A stretch of DNA of 64,000 bases from Sulfurovum sp. XGS-02 (GTDB lineage Bacteria > Campylobacterota > Campylobacteria > Campylobacterales > Sulfurovaceae), in contig NZ_CP093312.1 of NCBI RefSeq assembly GCF_023213175.1, forward strand, positions 806,001-870,000, given 5' to 3'. How positions within the stretch are numbered: position 1 is the stretch's first letter; each line of letters starts with the position of its first letter. A program made the position numbers and the translations under genes. Positions 45,259 to 53,246 of this stretch are shown piece after piece. The notes below the pieces were generated by a model. The model did no database searches. It was given only the letters and a program-made list of their open reading frames with translations, and was not told where the DNA came from.

Positions 45259-45520
45259 ATTTATTATATTTGGTAAAGTACAAGGTGTATTTTATCGCAA
45301 GTTTGTTTCTCATGCTATGATGAAGAAACAATATAAGGGATACATACAGAATCTTAATGATGGTACAGTTGAAGTAGTGGCTGAAGTATTTGATGATGAT
45401 TTCGATACGTTTTTGGCCATTTTGAATGAAGGATCACCATCGAGTTTAGTAGAGGATATCCGATATGAGATCATTCATGATGCAGAATTTACAACCGATG
45501 GTTTTGAAATACGATATTAG
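45245..45520 (+). CDS. acyP: Acylphosphatase
   Basis: The 91-residue protein has the catalytic arginine in IFGKVQGVFYRKF and the catalytic asparagine in GYIQNLNDGTVEVVAE. It has the alpha/beta acylphosphatase length. It hydrolyses carboxyl-phosphate bonds in the cytoplasm. Its start lies inside the end of the TerB-like gene, so they are translated together. Confidence 0.92.
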   Translation: MEWYRFIIFGKVQGVFYRKFVSHAMMKKQYKGYIQNLNDGTVEVVAEVFDDDFDTFLAILNEGSPSSLVEDIRYEIIHDAEFTTDGFEIRY

Positions 45521-45532
45521 GAGGTTCTTAGT

Positions 45533-45730
45533 ATGAGTAGTGGATGGACATGTCAATATATGGGAACAAATGGAGAAGAGAAAGAGTGGTGTATCAAACT
45601 TTCTCATAAGTGTGATCCTGGATGTAAAGGATGTGTCATTTATAATCAAGTGACATTTTCTGAGCCTAATATCTCTGAAGAACAGCAGCGTAAGGTTAAA
45701 AAACGTAGTGATAATCCTTTAAAAGGATAG
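45533..45730 (+). CDS. Cysteine-rich small protein
   Basis: A 65-residue protein with six cysteines. They occur as an early WTCQYM, then EWC and the cluster KCDPGCKGCVIY. The CDPGCKGC stretch could bind a metal or form disulfides. There is no signal peptide. An AGGAGG ribosome-binding site precedes the ATG, 12 bases after the acylphosphatase stop. The C-terminus is basic. I do not recognise a family. Confidence 0.7.
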   Translation: MSSGWTCQYMGTNGEEKEWCIKLSHKCDPGCKGCVIYNQVTFSEPNISEEQQRKVKKRSDNPLKG

Positions 45731-45998
45731 AGATTCGAAATTGAATCATCTTGATAGTATAAACAAACACAGTAGGCTTCTTTAATACTTCCTATTCATT
45801 TTTCTGTAGACCAAACAGTGCTTGCTCCCAAAGTAATAAGCATGGTAAATCAAGACACAATTTTATTCATTGGCATAATATTAGATTATTTTCAGAGGCG
45901 AACTAGGAGTGTTGATGAGAAGAAGTACTGTTTTTAAGTTCTAAACAAAGAAATCAATCATAGTATGCTTTCCCGCAAGCTAAAGCTTGGGGATGATC
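45731..45998. other. Intergenic region, nothing recognised
   Basis: This AT-rich stretch separates the cysteine-rich protein gene and the heptad-repeat genes. It contains small hairpins only: GATTC-GAAATT-GAATC near 45731, and CAAGCT-AA-AGCTTG near 45976-45989, which could terminate the minus-strand gene. No ORF, tRNA or repeat is apparent. Confidence 0.4.
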
Positions 45999-47162
45999 TT
46001 AAAGAGCTCTAGAGACAATAATGGCTATAGCCATCTCTTGTGCCGCGAGGATGGAGTTTCGCGTTGCAAAAAGGTTCGCACTTTGAAACTGCTGTGTGGT
46101 GATAAAGGTATCAGCCACCATTCCGATATTGTCGGCCATGGCCAGGATGGTATCGCCCATCTCTCCGATCCGATCTGCCATGATTCCAATATCGGCTGAA
46201 AGCTGAAGCATACTGTTGAGCGAGTCTTGGAGTGTCACTGTCGATGTTGACGGTTCTAGCCCTTGGATCGCAATAACATAGCCATCAACCGCCGTTGCGA
46301 TAAAGGTTAGCATAGTCGACATATCATAAAGCTGCATCATCGACATATCATCGATATAAAGTGTGCCGTTTGCCGCATCACTCTTGATCGCGCTGCTGAG
46401 TGCAGTGACCTGTTGAAGAAAGTTTTTGACGTCATCTTCGACACCTTGTAACTGGTATCTCATCGTCCATGGGTTGAGCATGACTGAGTGCATACGTGAA
46501 GAGAGCTCCATACCATCAGAGATAATCGCATTGTATTCAAGTTCACGTGTGCTCGTCTCAATGACCGAGACCAGTGTTAATGCATTGGTCTGTGTCTGTA
46601 GCAGTGTATCGATACTGGTGGTCATGTTTGCGCTCTGTATCTCTTGAGTCATGATGATGCGATCAGCCATGATGTCGATATTGTCTGCCATGACAAGAAT
46701 CTTGTCTGACATTTCTCCAATTCTGTCTGCCATCGTACCGATATCATCTGAGAGCTGCAGCATAGAGGTAATGCCGTCTTTGATAGTTAGTTCCGAGGCT
46801 GTATTGTCAAGCTGCTGCAGGTCAAGTGAGAGTCGCAGTGATTCATTGGCCAGGCTTAGGTTTGTTGCTGAAAGTTGTTCAAGAGCATTGAGACTATCGG
46901 CATCGATCTGTAACGGGGCAGAGAGGTTTTCATCTACAGCAGTGATGGCATTGACCATATCGCGTGCCTTCTGGTTCATTTGTACCAACGGTGCACAGAC
47001 TGAAGAGGCATTGAGCTCAAGTGTGCTCAATTCACTTCTAAACGTTTCAGACTGAAGAACAAGACCTTGCAGGTCATCATTCAAGGCTGCGCCTGCCGGC
47101 ATACCCATAAAAAGCATAAAAACAGTAGCAGTGCCAATAAAGTTGTTCCATAGTTGTTTCAT
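45999..47162 (-). CDS. Exported heptad-repeat protein A (tandem paralogue)
   Basis: The 387-residue protein has a signal peptide (FIGTATVFMLFMGMPAGA). It contains a module of about 70 residues twice (about 128-200 and 312-384). Each copy opens with MLQLS-D-I and continues as M-A-D-x-I-type seven-residue repeats: MADRIGE, MSDKILV, MADNIDI, MADRIIM, and MADRIGE, MGDTILA, MADNIGM. An IQSAN/FQSAN motif then closes the helix. The amphipathic spacing suggests long helical bundles or coiled coils. A single Cys lies near residue 56. The start at 47162 is favoured by GGAGAACCGG just upstream. It lies directly downstream of the second paralogue and I do not recognise the family. Confidence 0.75.
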   Translation of the reverse strand: MKQLWNNFIGTATVFMLFMGMPAGAALNDDLQGLVLQSETFRSELSTLELNASSVCAPLVQMNQKARDMVNAITAVDENLSAPLQIDADSLNALEQLSATNLSLANESLRLSLDLQQLDNTASELTIKDGITSMLQLSDDIGTMADRIGEMSDKILVMADNIDIMADRIIMTQEIQSANMTTSIDTLLQTQTNALTLVSVIETSTRELEYNAIISDGMELSSRMHSVMLNPWTMRYQLQGVEDDVKNFLQQVTALSSAIKSDAANGTLYIDDMSMMQLYDMSTMLTFIATAVDGYVIAIQGLEPSTSTVTLQDSLNSMLQLSADIGIMADRIGEMGDTILAMADNIGMVADTFITTQQFQSANLFATRNSILAAQEMAIAIIVSRAL

Positions 47163-47178
47163 CCGGTTCTCCTTTTTC

Positions 47179-48330
47179 TTACAGTCCGTAGGACTCAATA
47201 GTATTGATCGTGATATTTTGCGCAGTGGTCAGGGAATCAACAGTATAAGCCATGTTTGATGCCTGTATTCCTTCTACCTCGACGATCCGATTGCTCATTA
47301 CACCAATGTTGTCGGCCATGACAATGATCTTGGCACTCATCTCCATGATACGGTCACTCATGATTCTAATATCCTGTACCAGCTCCAGCATGGAATTCGT
47401 GGCATCAGAAAGGATAGGTGTACTCGTTAACGGAGCAAGGAGCTGTACGGTTCGGGCAAAATTCTCGGTACTCTGAGCCAGAGCCCTGTGAATCTCTGAG
47501 AGATCGCTGAAATAGGTTAGTGTATCACCATTGATATAGTGTGAAGCCATTGCACTGTTGATACTGACGAATGTATAGAGGCTAACGACTTTTCCCATCA
47601 ATTGTGCAGATTGTGCTTGTAGCTGGTTCAATTCATCTGCCATATTCAAGTTGGTAAGTATAGTTGTCTGCATATCAGAATCCAGCGTATCGCCGTCTGA
47701 TTGGATCTGATCAAGTGTAAGATTGTATACTACGGACGAAAGAGAGCTGGTAAGTGCACCTATATTCTCCTGAGTCGTCAGCAGAGAAGCTTGAATGAAC
47801 TGCATATTTGTGCTTTGCAGTGTCATAGTAAAGACGATTTTATCCGCCATCGAACCTATATTGTCGGCCATGATTAGGATACGATTGGCCATCTCAAGGA
47901 TACGGTCGGCCATCGTACCGATGTCGTCGGAAAGACGTAATACAGCACTGAGACCGGCCCTGTATTCGAAAATATCGGCAACCGATTCGATACTATTGAG
48001 CTCCAATGCTATGCGCATACTCTCTTGGGCCATAGATCTGCTGATGTTACTGAGATCATCAAGTGATGTCAGATCTCCCTGTGTCAGGCTCAGAGGTGAA
48101 GAGAGCTGAGCATAGACCATCTCGATACTTTCGATATATGTTTCAATAGAGGTGTTAAGGGTACCCAGCTGGGAACAGTCATCCCCCTGATCAAAACTGA
48201 ATGAAGAGAGATTAGAATCAAGAGAATTCCCCTGGTTGACAAGACTCTGCATATCAGTCGAAAATGCCGCATGTGCATTCACCATAAACACTATAAGCAA
48301 CAATGATGATGCTAAATATTTTTTTAACAT
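47179..48330 (-). CDS. Exported heptad-repeat protein B (tandem paralogue)
   Basis: The 383-residue protein has a signal peptide (YLASSLLLIVFMVNAHA) and the same plan as protein A. The 70-residue module occurs twice, with seven-residue repeats: MADRILE, MANRILI, MADNIGS, MADKIVF, then MSDRIME, MSAKIIV, MADNIGV, MSNRIVE. Each copy closes with LQSTNM or IQASNM and TTQEN or TAQNI. The regions between copies also align with protein A, including an SPLSL or APLQI segment. The two genes are 16 bases apart and clearly arose by tandem duplication. Location would be periplasmic or surface. The function is unknown. Confidence 0.75.
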   Translation of the reverse strand: MLKKYLASSLLLIVFMVNAHAAFSTDMQSLVNQGNSLDSNLSSFSFDQGDDCSQLGTLNTSIETYIESIEMVYAQLSSPLSLTQGDLTSLDDLSNISRSMAQESMRIALELNSIESVADIFEYRAGLSAVLRLSDDIGTMADRILEMANRILIMADNIGSMADKIVFTMTLQSTNMQFIQASLLTTQENIGALTSSLSSVVYNLTLDQIQSDGDTLDSDMQTTILTNLNMADELNQLQAQSAQLMGKVVSLYTFVSINSAMASHYINGDTLTYFSDLSEIHRALAQSTENFARTVQLLAPLTSTPILSDATNSMLELVQDIRIMSDRIMEMSAKIIVMADNIGVMSNRIVEVEGIQASNMAYTVDSLTTAQNITINTIESYGL

Positions 48331-48347
48331 AATGGTTTCCCCTATTT

Positions 48348-48373
48348 AATAATAATTTGTAATCATTATTATT
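48348..48373 (-). promoter_or_regulatory. 9-bp inverted repeat at the promoter of the heptad-repeat genes (Fur-like?)
   Basis: AATAATAAT and ATTATTATT flank TTGTAATC, just downstream of a minus-strand TATAAT (complement of 48381-48386). It would overlap the transcription start and the first bases of the mRNA. The half-sites resemble Fur boxes (AATAAT/ATTATT), but the AT-rich context makes this tentative. The rest of the 297-base spacer up to msrA shows only small hairpins, such as CTCCCTGCAGGGAG at 48613-48626. Confidence 0.35.
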
Positions 48374-48627
48374 TTAATTTATTATAAAAAAGTTTGGAAT
48401 TATACATTCCATAGATTAAAGGAATATAAAATATATCGATGGTTCCCCCTTGGGTACATTATGAATGTATGTTTGTTTAAGAAGAGTATCGGCGATATTT
48501 GAACATTTTGTTTGATTGTCATGGATATGTCTTATAAAACCACAAAATCCATTTTATTTGATAGAGAGATGAATAGAAGCAGGGGAGTTACTACTTGAGA
48601 TATTAGAGTTTTCTCCCTGCAGGGAGT

Positions 48628-49152
48628 TTACCTTACCTCTTTACCAAACTTCGCTTTGAGTTTCTGTAGTTTTGGAGGGATGACTGCCATACAGTAGCCC
48701 TGCATAGGATTTTGCTGGTAGTAGTCCTGATGGTAGGCTTCAGCTTTATAGTAGTTCTCGAGCGGTTCGATTTTCGTGACGATAGGATCGTTCCAGTCTG
48801 CCTGTGCCGCTTCCATAGTCGCTTCAGCAGCCTCTTTCGTCCCTTTATCGGTATAGAGGATGGTCGATCTGTACTGGGTGCCTCTGTCTGCACCTTGCCG
48901 GTTGAGTGTGGTAGGGTCATGTATCACAAAAAAGATCTTGAGTAACGTCTCTACAGTGATAATACTGTCATCATAGGTGATCTTGATTACCTCTGCGTAT
49001 CCTGTGTCACCTGTACAGATATCTCTGTACGTTGGATTGGGAGTATGTCCGTTAGCGTACCCGCTCTCCACATCACTCACACCTTTAAGTAATTCAAATA
49101 CGGCTTCAGTGCACCAGAAACATCCACCGCCCACTATAAGTTCTCGTTGCAT
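48628..49152 (-). CDS. msrA: Peptide methionine (S)-sulfoxide reductase MsrA
   Basis: The 174-residue protein has the catalytic cysteine in VGGGCFWCTEAVFE and the MsrA segments GYANGHTPNPTY, VEVIKITYDD-like DDSIITVETLLKIFF, and RQGADRGTQYRS. MsrA repairs oxidised methionine in proteins. It has no signal peptide, so it is cytoplasmic. It is divergent from the thioredoxin gene, which could supply its electrons. Confidence 0.96.
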   Translation of the reverse strand: MQRELIVGGGCFWCTEAVFELLKGVSDVESGYANGHTPNPTYRDICTGDTGYAEVIKITYDDSIITVETLLKIFFVIHDPTTLNRQGADRGTQYRSTILYTDKGTKEAAEATMEAAQADWNDPIVTKIEPLENYYKAEAYHQDYYQQNPMQGYCMAVIPPKLQKLKAKFGKEVR

Positions 49153-49277
49153 TATCTATCCTTTTATTTCAGCAAAGCACGATGCATATCGTGTAATGTG
49201 CCTATTTTATTTATATTTATTTTATTCGCTATAATACCTAAGAAATTAAAAACTAATCTAAATAGGGAGTTTTTCTT

Positions 49278-49706
49278 ATGAACGTGAATGTTGTATGTCC
49301 CCATTGTTTGAAGGTGAACCGAATACCTAAGAAGGCATCATACAGTAAAGCAAACTGTGGCGGATGTAAGCACTCTTTGCTAAAGAGTGCACCTATTTCT
49401 GTAGATGCTGATAAGCTGGGTACCTTTATAGCCAATGCTGATGTCCCGGTCGTGGTTGATTTTTGGGCCCCTTGGTGTGGTCCCTGTGTGCAGATGGCTC
49501 CAGCTTTTGAAGAAGTCGCCTTGGCCATGCCGCTTCAGGCTCAGTTCCTCAAAGTCAATACCGATGAACAGCAGACTTTGGGTGCGCAGTACGGTATACA
49601 GAGCATACCTACGCTCATCGTGTTTAAAAATGGTAAAGAAGTGGACAGGCTCAGTGGTGCTTTAGATGCCGGTAGATTACAAAACTGGGTAAGGCAGTAT
49701 CTTTAA
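49278..49706 (+). CDS. trxC: Thioredoxin 2 (TrxC-type with zinc-binding N-terminus)
   Basis: The 142-residue protein has an N-terminal zinc motif CPHC (about 9-12) and a second CGGC (about 33-36), then a thioredoxin domain with the redox motif FWAPWCGPCVQMAP. This is the Trx2/TrxC layout. It is a cytosolic disulfide reductase. It is followed directly (TAA then ATG with no gap) by a response regulator gene, and msrA is divergent from it. Confidence 0.94.
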   Translation: MNVNVVCPHCLKVNRIPKKASYSKANCGGCKHSLLKSAPISVDADKLGTFIANADVPVVVDFWAPWCGPCVQMAPAFEEVALAMPLQAQFLKVNTDEQQTLGAQYGIQSIPTLIVFKNGKEVDRLSGALDAGRLQNWVRQYL

Positions 49707-50378
49707 ATGAGTAAAATATTATTACTGGAAGATGACGCCAACCTGAATGAAACGGTCACAGAGTTTCTAGAAGAGAAGGGTCATGACGTGGTCAGTGTCT
49801 ATGATGGACATGAGGCACAGGAAAAATTGTATGAGAGTAAATATGATCTGCTTCTTTTGGATGTCAATACGCCGGGTATGAATGGCTTTGACCTTTTAAA
49901 AGAAGCCAGAGAGAGTGATGTGGTGGCACCGGCTATTTTTATCACTTCTTTAGACTCGGTGGATGATCTGGAAAAAGGTTTTGAGAGCGGATGCGATGAC
50001 TATATACGTAAACCTTTTGCACTCAAGGAACTGCAGATACGTGTGGAGACACTGCTTAAACGTGCTTTCTATCATGAGTCCAAAGAGTTGATAAAGATTT
50101 CAAAAGAGATCGCCTATGACATCAAAAACAATGAACTGATCATCAGTGGTAAAACGGTATCTTTGGGTCATAAAGAGTCTATGCTCCTTAAACTCTTTAT
50201 GAAAAATGAAGATGAGGTCATTGTTCATGAACGTATTTATGAACATTTATGGGACTTTGATGAAGAGCCTAGTGATACGGCACTCCGTACTTACATTAAA
50301 AATCTTCGTAAAATCATAGGTAAGGAAAGAATTGTTAGTATTAAAAAACAAGGCTACAAATTCACTGCTGAGAAGTGA
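49707..50378 (+). CDS. OmpR-family response regulator
   Basis: The 223-residue protein has a receiver domain with acidic EDDAN near 8-11, the phospho-accepting aspartate in LLLLDVNTPGMNGFD and the lysine of YIRKPFA. A winged-helix DNA-binding domain (about 125-220) ends VSIKKQGYKFTAE. It regulates transcription with the kinase encoded next. The gene abuts thioredoxin and overlaps the kinase start, so all three are probably in one unit. Confidence 0.93.
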   Translation: MSKILLLEDDANLNETVTEFLEEKGHDVVSVYDGHEAQEKLYESKYDLLLLDVNTPGMNGFDLLKEARESDVVAPAIFITSLDSVDDLEKGFESGCDDYIRKPFALKELQIRVETLLKRAFYHESKELIKISKEIAYDIKNNELIISGKTVSLGHKESMLLKLFMKNEDEVIVHERIYEHLWDFDEEPSDTALRTYIKNLRKIIGKERIVSIKKQGYKFTAEK

Positions 50379-51522
50379 GAAAAAGTCTCTTTTAAGGTTT
50401 TTGACACTCTATGTAGCTATGGTCATATTTCTGATCACGCTGCTTTCACGGTTTTATTACCAAAGTCAGGAAAAACTGATACTCTCTGATCATCGGGCGA
50501 TGATGACCAAATATGCCTATATCCAAACAAGAAGACTTAAAGTGCTGCACCATTTTTTTCCGGAAAGAACAGAATACCCTCGAGATCCCCGTTTCAAATC
50601 AGCGATTTATGACCTGGAGCATATGAAAATTTTTTCATTGCTGGAAGATGAAAATGTACGGTTTGATGCTGAAGAGATATACATTACGAATAGTCATATA
50701 CATTTAGTGAAAATGCTGGATGAATTTTATTTGGGGACCAAATACCTTATTATAGAAATAGAAGACAGTGGTGCATGGAGAGGTGAGATATGGAAAAATA
50801 TCATCACTTACGGCATTGCCGGATTCATCTTTTTTATGCTGTTCGGACTCTATCTTGCCAAACTGTTTTTAAAGCCGATGCGAGATTCCATTGTATTGTT
50901 AGACAGGTTTATTAAAGATACAACGCATGAACTTAATACACCGCTCTCTGCTATACTGGCAAACATAGAGATGATGGATACCGACGTGATGGTAGAGAAA
51001 AATAAGACAAAACTGGCACGCATAAACATTGCAGCAAAAACGGTTTCTGTACTCTACAAGGATCTCACCTATCTTATGTTGGAAGAAGATAAGGAGAACC
51101 ATGATGAAGAGATTGATATCAGAGAACTCATCTATAACAGGGTAGAGTATTTCTCTGTGCTGGCACAGTCAAAACATATAGCGTATGATCTGGATCTGGA
51201 AGAGGCAACGATTATGATGGATAGACGTAAAATTACCAGAGTAATAGATAACCTGATATCCAATGCGATCAAATATAACAAACGTAACGGTACTATAGGT
51301 ATAAGATCAAGAGAAGGCTTTTTGGTGATCTGGGATACAGGTATAGGTATTAATGAAGAAAAAATACCTTTTATTTTTGATCGTTATATGAGATTTAATA
51401 AGAGTGAAGGTGGTTTCGGTATCGGTCTTAGTATCGTTAAAAAAATAGTGGATGAATATGATATCTCCATAGAAGTAGTGTCAAAAGAAGGAGAGGGTAC
51501 AAAAATGGTGTTACGATGGTAA
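50332..51522 (+). CDS. Membrane sensor histidine kinase
   Basis: The roughly 396-residue kinase has a transmembrane helix near 24-42, a periplasmic sensor of about 120 residues, a second helix near 162-185, and a HisKA domain with the phospho-accepting His in KDTTHELNTPLSAILA. The HATPase domain has NLISNAIKYN, IWDTGIGI and GGFGIGLSIVKKIV. The TTG at 50332 has AAGGA five bases upstream and lies inside the regulator gene; a later TTG at 50401 is possible. Its neighbours are cytochrome-like genes, so redox or metal sensing is a reasonable guess only. Confidence 0.85.
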   Translation: MLVLKNKATNSLLRSEKKSLLRFLTLYVAMVIFLITLLSRFYYQSQEKLILSDHRAMMTKYAYIQTRRLKVLHHFFPERTEYPRDPRFKSAIYDLEHMKIFSLLEDENVRFDAEEIYITNSHIHLVKMLDEFYLGTKYLIIEIEDSGAWRGEIWKNIITYGIAGFIFFMLFGLYLAKLFLKPMRDSIVLLDRFIKDTTHELNTPLSAILANIEMMDTDVMVEKNKTKLARINIAAKTVSVLYKDLTYLMLEEDKENHDEEIDIRELIYNRVEYFSVLAQSKHIAYDLDLEEATIMMDRRKITRVIDNLISNAIKYNKRNGTIGIRSREGFLVIWDTGIGINEEKIPFIFDRYMRFNKSEGGFGIGLSIVKKIVDEYDISIEVVSKEGEGTKMVLRW

Positions 51523-51848
51523 AGGCTATTATTTTATGTTTCGTTTTAGTATCAGGGGTGTACGCGCAGGATGCCTATGAACGTCATTGTGTGGAGTGTC
51601 ATAGAGATCTACCCACATCACTCCAGCGTATGTTTATGCGCTACCTGATTGTCTATAGTGGTGAAGAAAATGTGAAAGCAGGGATGAAACACTATTTGAA
51701 ACATCCCTTAAAAGAGATCTCTGTGATGTCTGATCTCTTCATTGATACGTATGGTATTAAAGAGAAAAGTAAATTGAGCGATAGTGAAATTGATGAGGCT
51801 TTGGATATCTATTGGGATAAGTTCAAGGTCTTTAATAAGCTGAAGTAG
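51516..51848 (+). CDS. Small c-type cytochrome-like protein with CVECH motif
   Basis: The 110-residue protein has a signal peptide (AIILCFVLVSGVYAQ) and one heme c attachment motif, CVECH in YERHCVECHRDL. The rest is helical without an obvious methionine ligand motif (one candidate in ISVMSD). It overlaps the kinase gene by seven bases, so it is part of that unit and could be a sensor partner. Its last codons are repeated downstream as non-coding sequence. Confidence 0.8.
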   Translation: MVKAIILCFVLVSGVYAQDAYERHCVECHRDLPTSLQRMFMRYLIVYSGEENVKAGMKHYLKHPLKEISVMSDLFIDTYGIKEKSKLSDSEIDEALDIYWDKFKVFNKLK

Positions 51849-51920
51849 TTACACATTGATAAAGCTTTAGAGGTATATTTGGAATAGGTTTAAGGTTTTT
51901 AATAAGTTGAAGTAGTTACA
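51789..51920 (+). repeat. 66-bp degenerate tandem duplication at the 3' end of the cytochrome gene
   Basis: Unit 1 (51789-51854) ends the cytochrome gene (IDEALDIYWDKFKVFNKLK and stop). Unit 2 (51855-51920) repeats it with scattered changes and in-frame stops, ending in the same AAGTTGAAGTAGTTACA stretch. The 66-base length keeps the frame, so this looks like a duplicated gene end that has decayed. Confidence 0.8.
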
Positions 51921-51964
51921 ATAACTTTGGATAAGGTTATATTATAAATTAAAGGAAGAATGAA

Positions 51965-52288
51965 ATGAAAAGAATAGTCACTGTACTCAGTCTTGTTGCG
52001 TTTGCAATGGTTAGTACGCCTACAGTCGCATCTGCGAGTGTAAAAAAAGGTCAAAAAATATACAAAAAGAAAGTGAGAAAATACTGTGGATTCTCGGGTG
52101 TGAGATTTGCAAGACACCATAATCAGGATGAGTGGGAAGCGATATATGATGATGGTGAATTCCAAGCAGAAACGAAAAGAATTTGTCCCAAATTACCTTT
52201 AAAGAAAATTAAAAAATCATGGTGGAAACATCTATATGAATTTACGTATGAATATGGTGAAGGCGGATCGCACGTTCCAAAGTGTTAA
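51965..52288 (+). CDS. Exported cytochrome-c-like protein lacking a heme motif (copy 1)
   Basis: The 107-residue protein has a signal peptide and then KKGQKIYKKK, the usual N-terminal pattern of small cytochromes c. Where CXXCH should follow it reads KYCGFSGVRFARHH, with no CXXCH. It then has QDEWEAI, a second Cys in RICPK and a final Cys. The neighbouring ORF is a clear paralogue with the same Cys positions (KAPCGFNG, KLCPK, PSC). It is therefore a family that kept the cytochrome fold or localisation but not covalent heme. The role is unknown; disulfide or metal binding is possible. Confidence 0.7.
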   Translation: MKRIVTVLSLVAFAMVSTPTVASASVKKGQKIYKKKVRKYCGFSGVRFARHHNQDEWEAIYDDGEFQAETKRICPKLPLKKIKKSWWKHLYEFTYEYGEGGSHVPKC

Positions 52289-52304
52289 ACACATGTAACT
52301 TCTT

Positions 52305-52329
52305 GAAGCAGTTGTGAACCTTCTGCTTC
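52305..52329 (+). terminator. Terminator between the two heme-less cytochrome-like genes
   Basis: A perfect 7-bp stem GAAGCAG/CTGCTTC is followed by TTCTTTT, consistent with an intrinsic terminator. Confidence 0.6.
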
Positions 52330-52404
52330 TTCTTTTACACACTTCACAATATTTTCACAATTACATGCTATCATACTTTCATCTAATAACAAAAAGGATT
52401 ACAT

Positions 52405-52722
52405 ATGAAGACTACAACAAAATTAGCAATTGCTGCTTTACTTGGTATGACATTACTTTCAACAACTGCATCTGCAGATGTGAAAAAAGGTCAAAAAATC
52501 TATCTTAAGAAGTTGAAAGCTCCTTGTGGATTTAATGGTGTTAAATTTGCACAGTCCCATACGCAAGATGAGTGGGAAGCGATTCAGGAAGCTGGTAAAT
52601 TTGAGGATGAGATTAAAAAACTTTGTCCGAAAGTAAAAAAATTCAAAGCAAAATATATTCCAGATGTATATGATTTTGCATATGAATATGCAAGCGATTC
52701 AGGTAACGTACCGTCTTGTTAA
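52405..52722 (+). CDS. Exported cytochrome-c-like protein lacking a heme motif (copy 2)
   Basis: A 105-residue paralogue of the preceding gene. It has a signal peptide ending in SADV, then KKGQKIYLKKLKAPCGFNG without CXXCH, then TQDEWEAI, KKLCPKVK and a terminal PSC. The three cysteines are in the same places as in copy 1. An AAAAAGGA ribosome-binding site precedes the ATG. Copy 2 has its own short promoter region, being separated from copy 1 by a terminator. Confidence 0.7.
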   Translation: MKTTTKLAIAALLGMTLLSTTASADVKKGQKIYLKKLKAPCGFNGVKFAQSHTQDEWEAIQEAGKFEDEIKKLCPKVKKFKAKYIPDVYDFAYEYASDSGNVPSC

Positions 52723-52815
52723 GGTATGTATCCTAAATTAAACTTGAGGTGGAGGATCTGCTTTTAGCAGCTCTTCTTAATACTAAATAAATAAATTTAA
52801 CTTAAAGGGAATAAA

Positions 52816-53112
52816 ATGAAAAAATTTGCAATCGCAATGTTACTTACTGGATCTACACTACTTATGGCTGACGGTGCAGCTGCTTACGCTAAATGTGTTG
52901 GTTGTCATGGTGCAAACGGAGAAAAAGCTGCTCTAGGTAAATCTGCTATTATCAAAGGTCAAGATGCTGCTAAAACAGTTGAACAACTTAACGGTTATAA
53001 AGCTGGTACACTTAACCAATATGGAATGGGTGGTCTAATGAAAGGTCAAGTAGCTTCTATGGATGACGCTACTATCCAAGCTGTTGCAGATTACATTGCA
53101 GCAATGAAATAA
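52816..53112 (+). CDS. Class I cytochrome c (c553 type)
   Basis: This 98-residue periplasmic protein has a signal peptide (MLLTGSTLLMADGAAA) and the heme motif KCVGCHGANGE (CVGCH). It also has a methionine-rich segment YGMGGLMKGQVASM and a C-terminal helix VADYIAAM. It is a small soluble electron carrier. An AAAGGGAA ribosome-binding site precedes the ATG. CcsBA at the start of the window is the likely maturation enzyme. Confidence 0.93.
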   Translation: MKKFAIAMLLTGSTLLMADGAAAYAKCVGCHGANGEKAALGKSAIIKGQDAAKTVEQLNGYKAGTLNQYGMGGLMKGQVASMDDATIQAVADYIAAMK

Positions 53113-53135
53113 TCAGTTTTTCAAACTTTAAGTTC

Positions 53136-53161
53136 ATTCAAAGGCCGTTTGGCTTTTGAAT
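53136..53161 (+). terminator. Terminator after the cytochrome c gene
   Basis: An 11-bp stem ATTCAAAGGCC/GGCTTTTGAAT with one wobble pair and a GTTT loop follows the cytochrome c stop by 23 bases. Confidence 0.6.
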
Positions 53162-53246
53162 AGAGCTGTACTCTTTCCTCTTTATTAATTCATCTATTTT
53201 TTTATCTTCTTACTGTAATAGAGATCAAATAAGCATTTGCGTATGA

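Noticed and set aside
46426-48109. Plus-strand frames opposite the heptad-repeat genes (Ser/Ile/Met-rich)
   Set aside because: They mirror the periodic codons of the minus-strand repeats; no ribosome-binding sites or family features.
47179-48330. CRISPR-like array because of regular DNA periodicity
   Set aside because: The periodicity is 21 bases from protein heptads, in coding sequence, without conserved direct repeats and unique spacers.
48613-48626. Intrinsic terminator of msrA (CTCCCTGCAGGGAG)
   Set aside because: The palindrome is perfect, but on the msrA strand it is followed by AAAAC rather than a U run, so termination is not supported.
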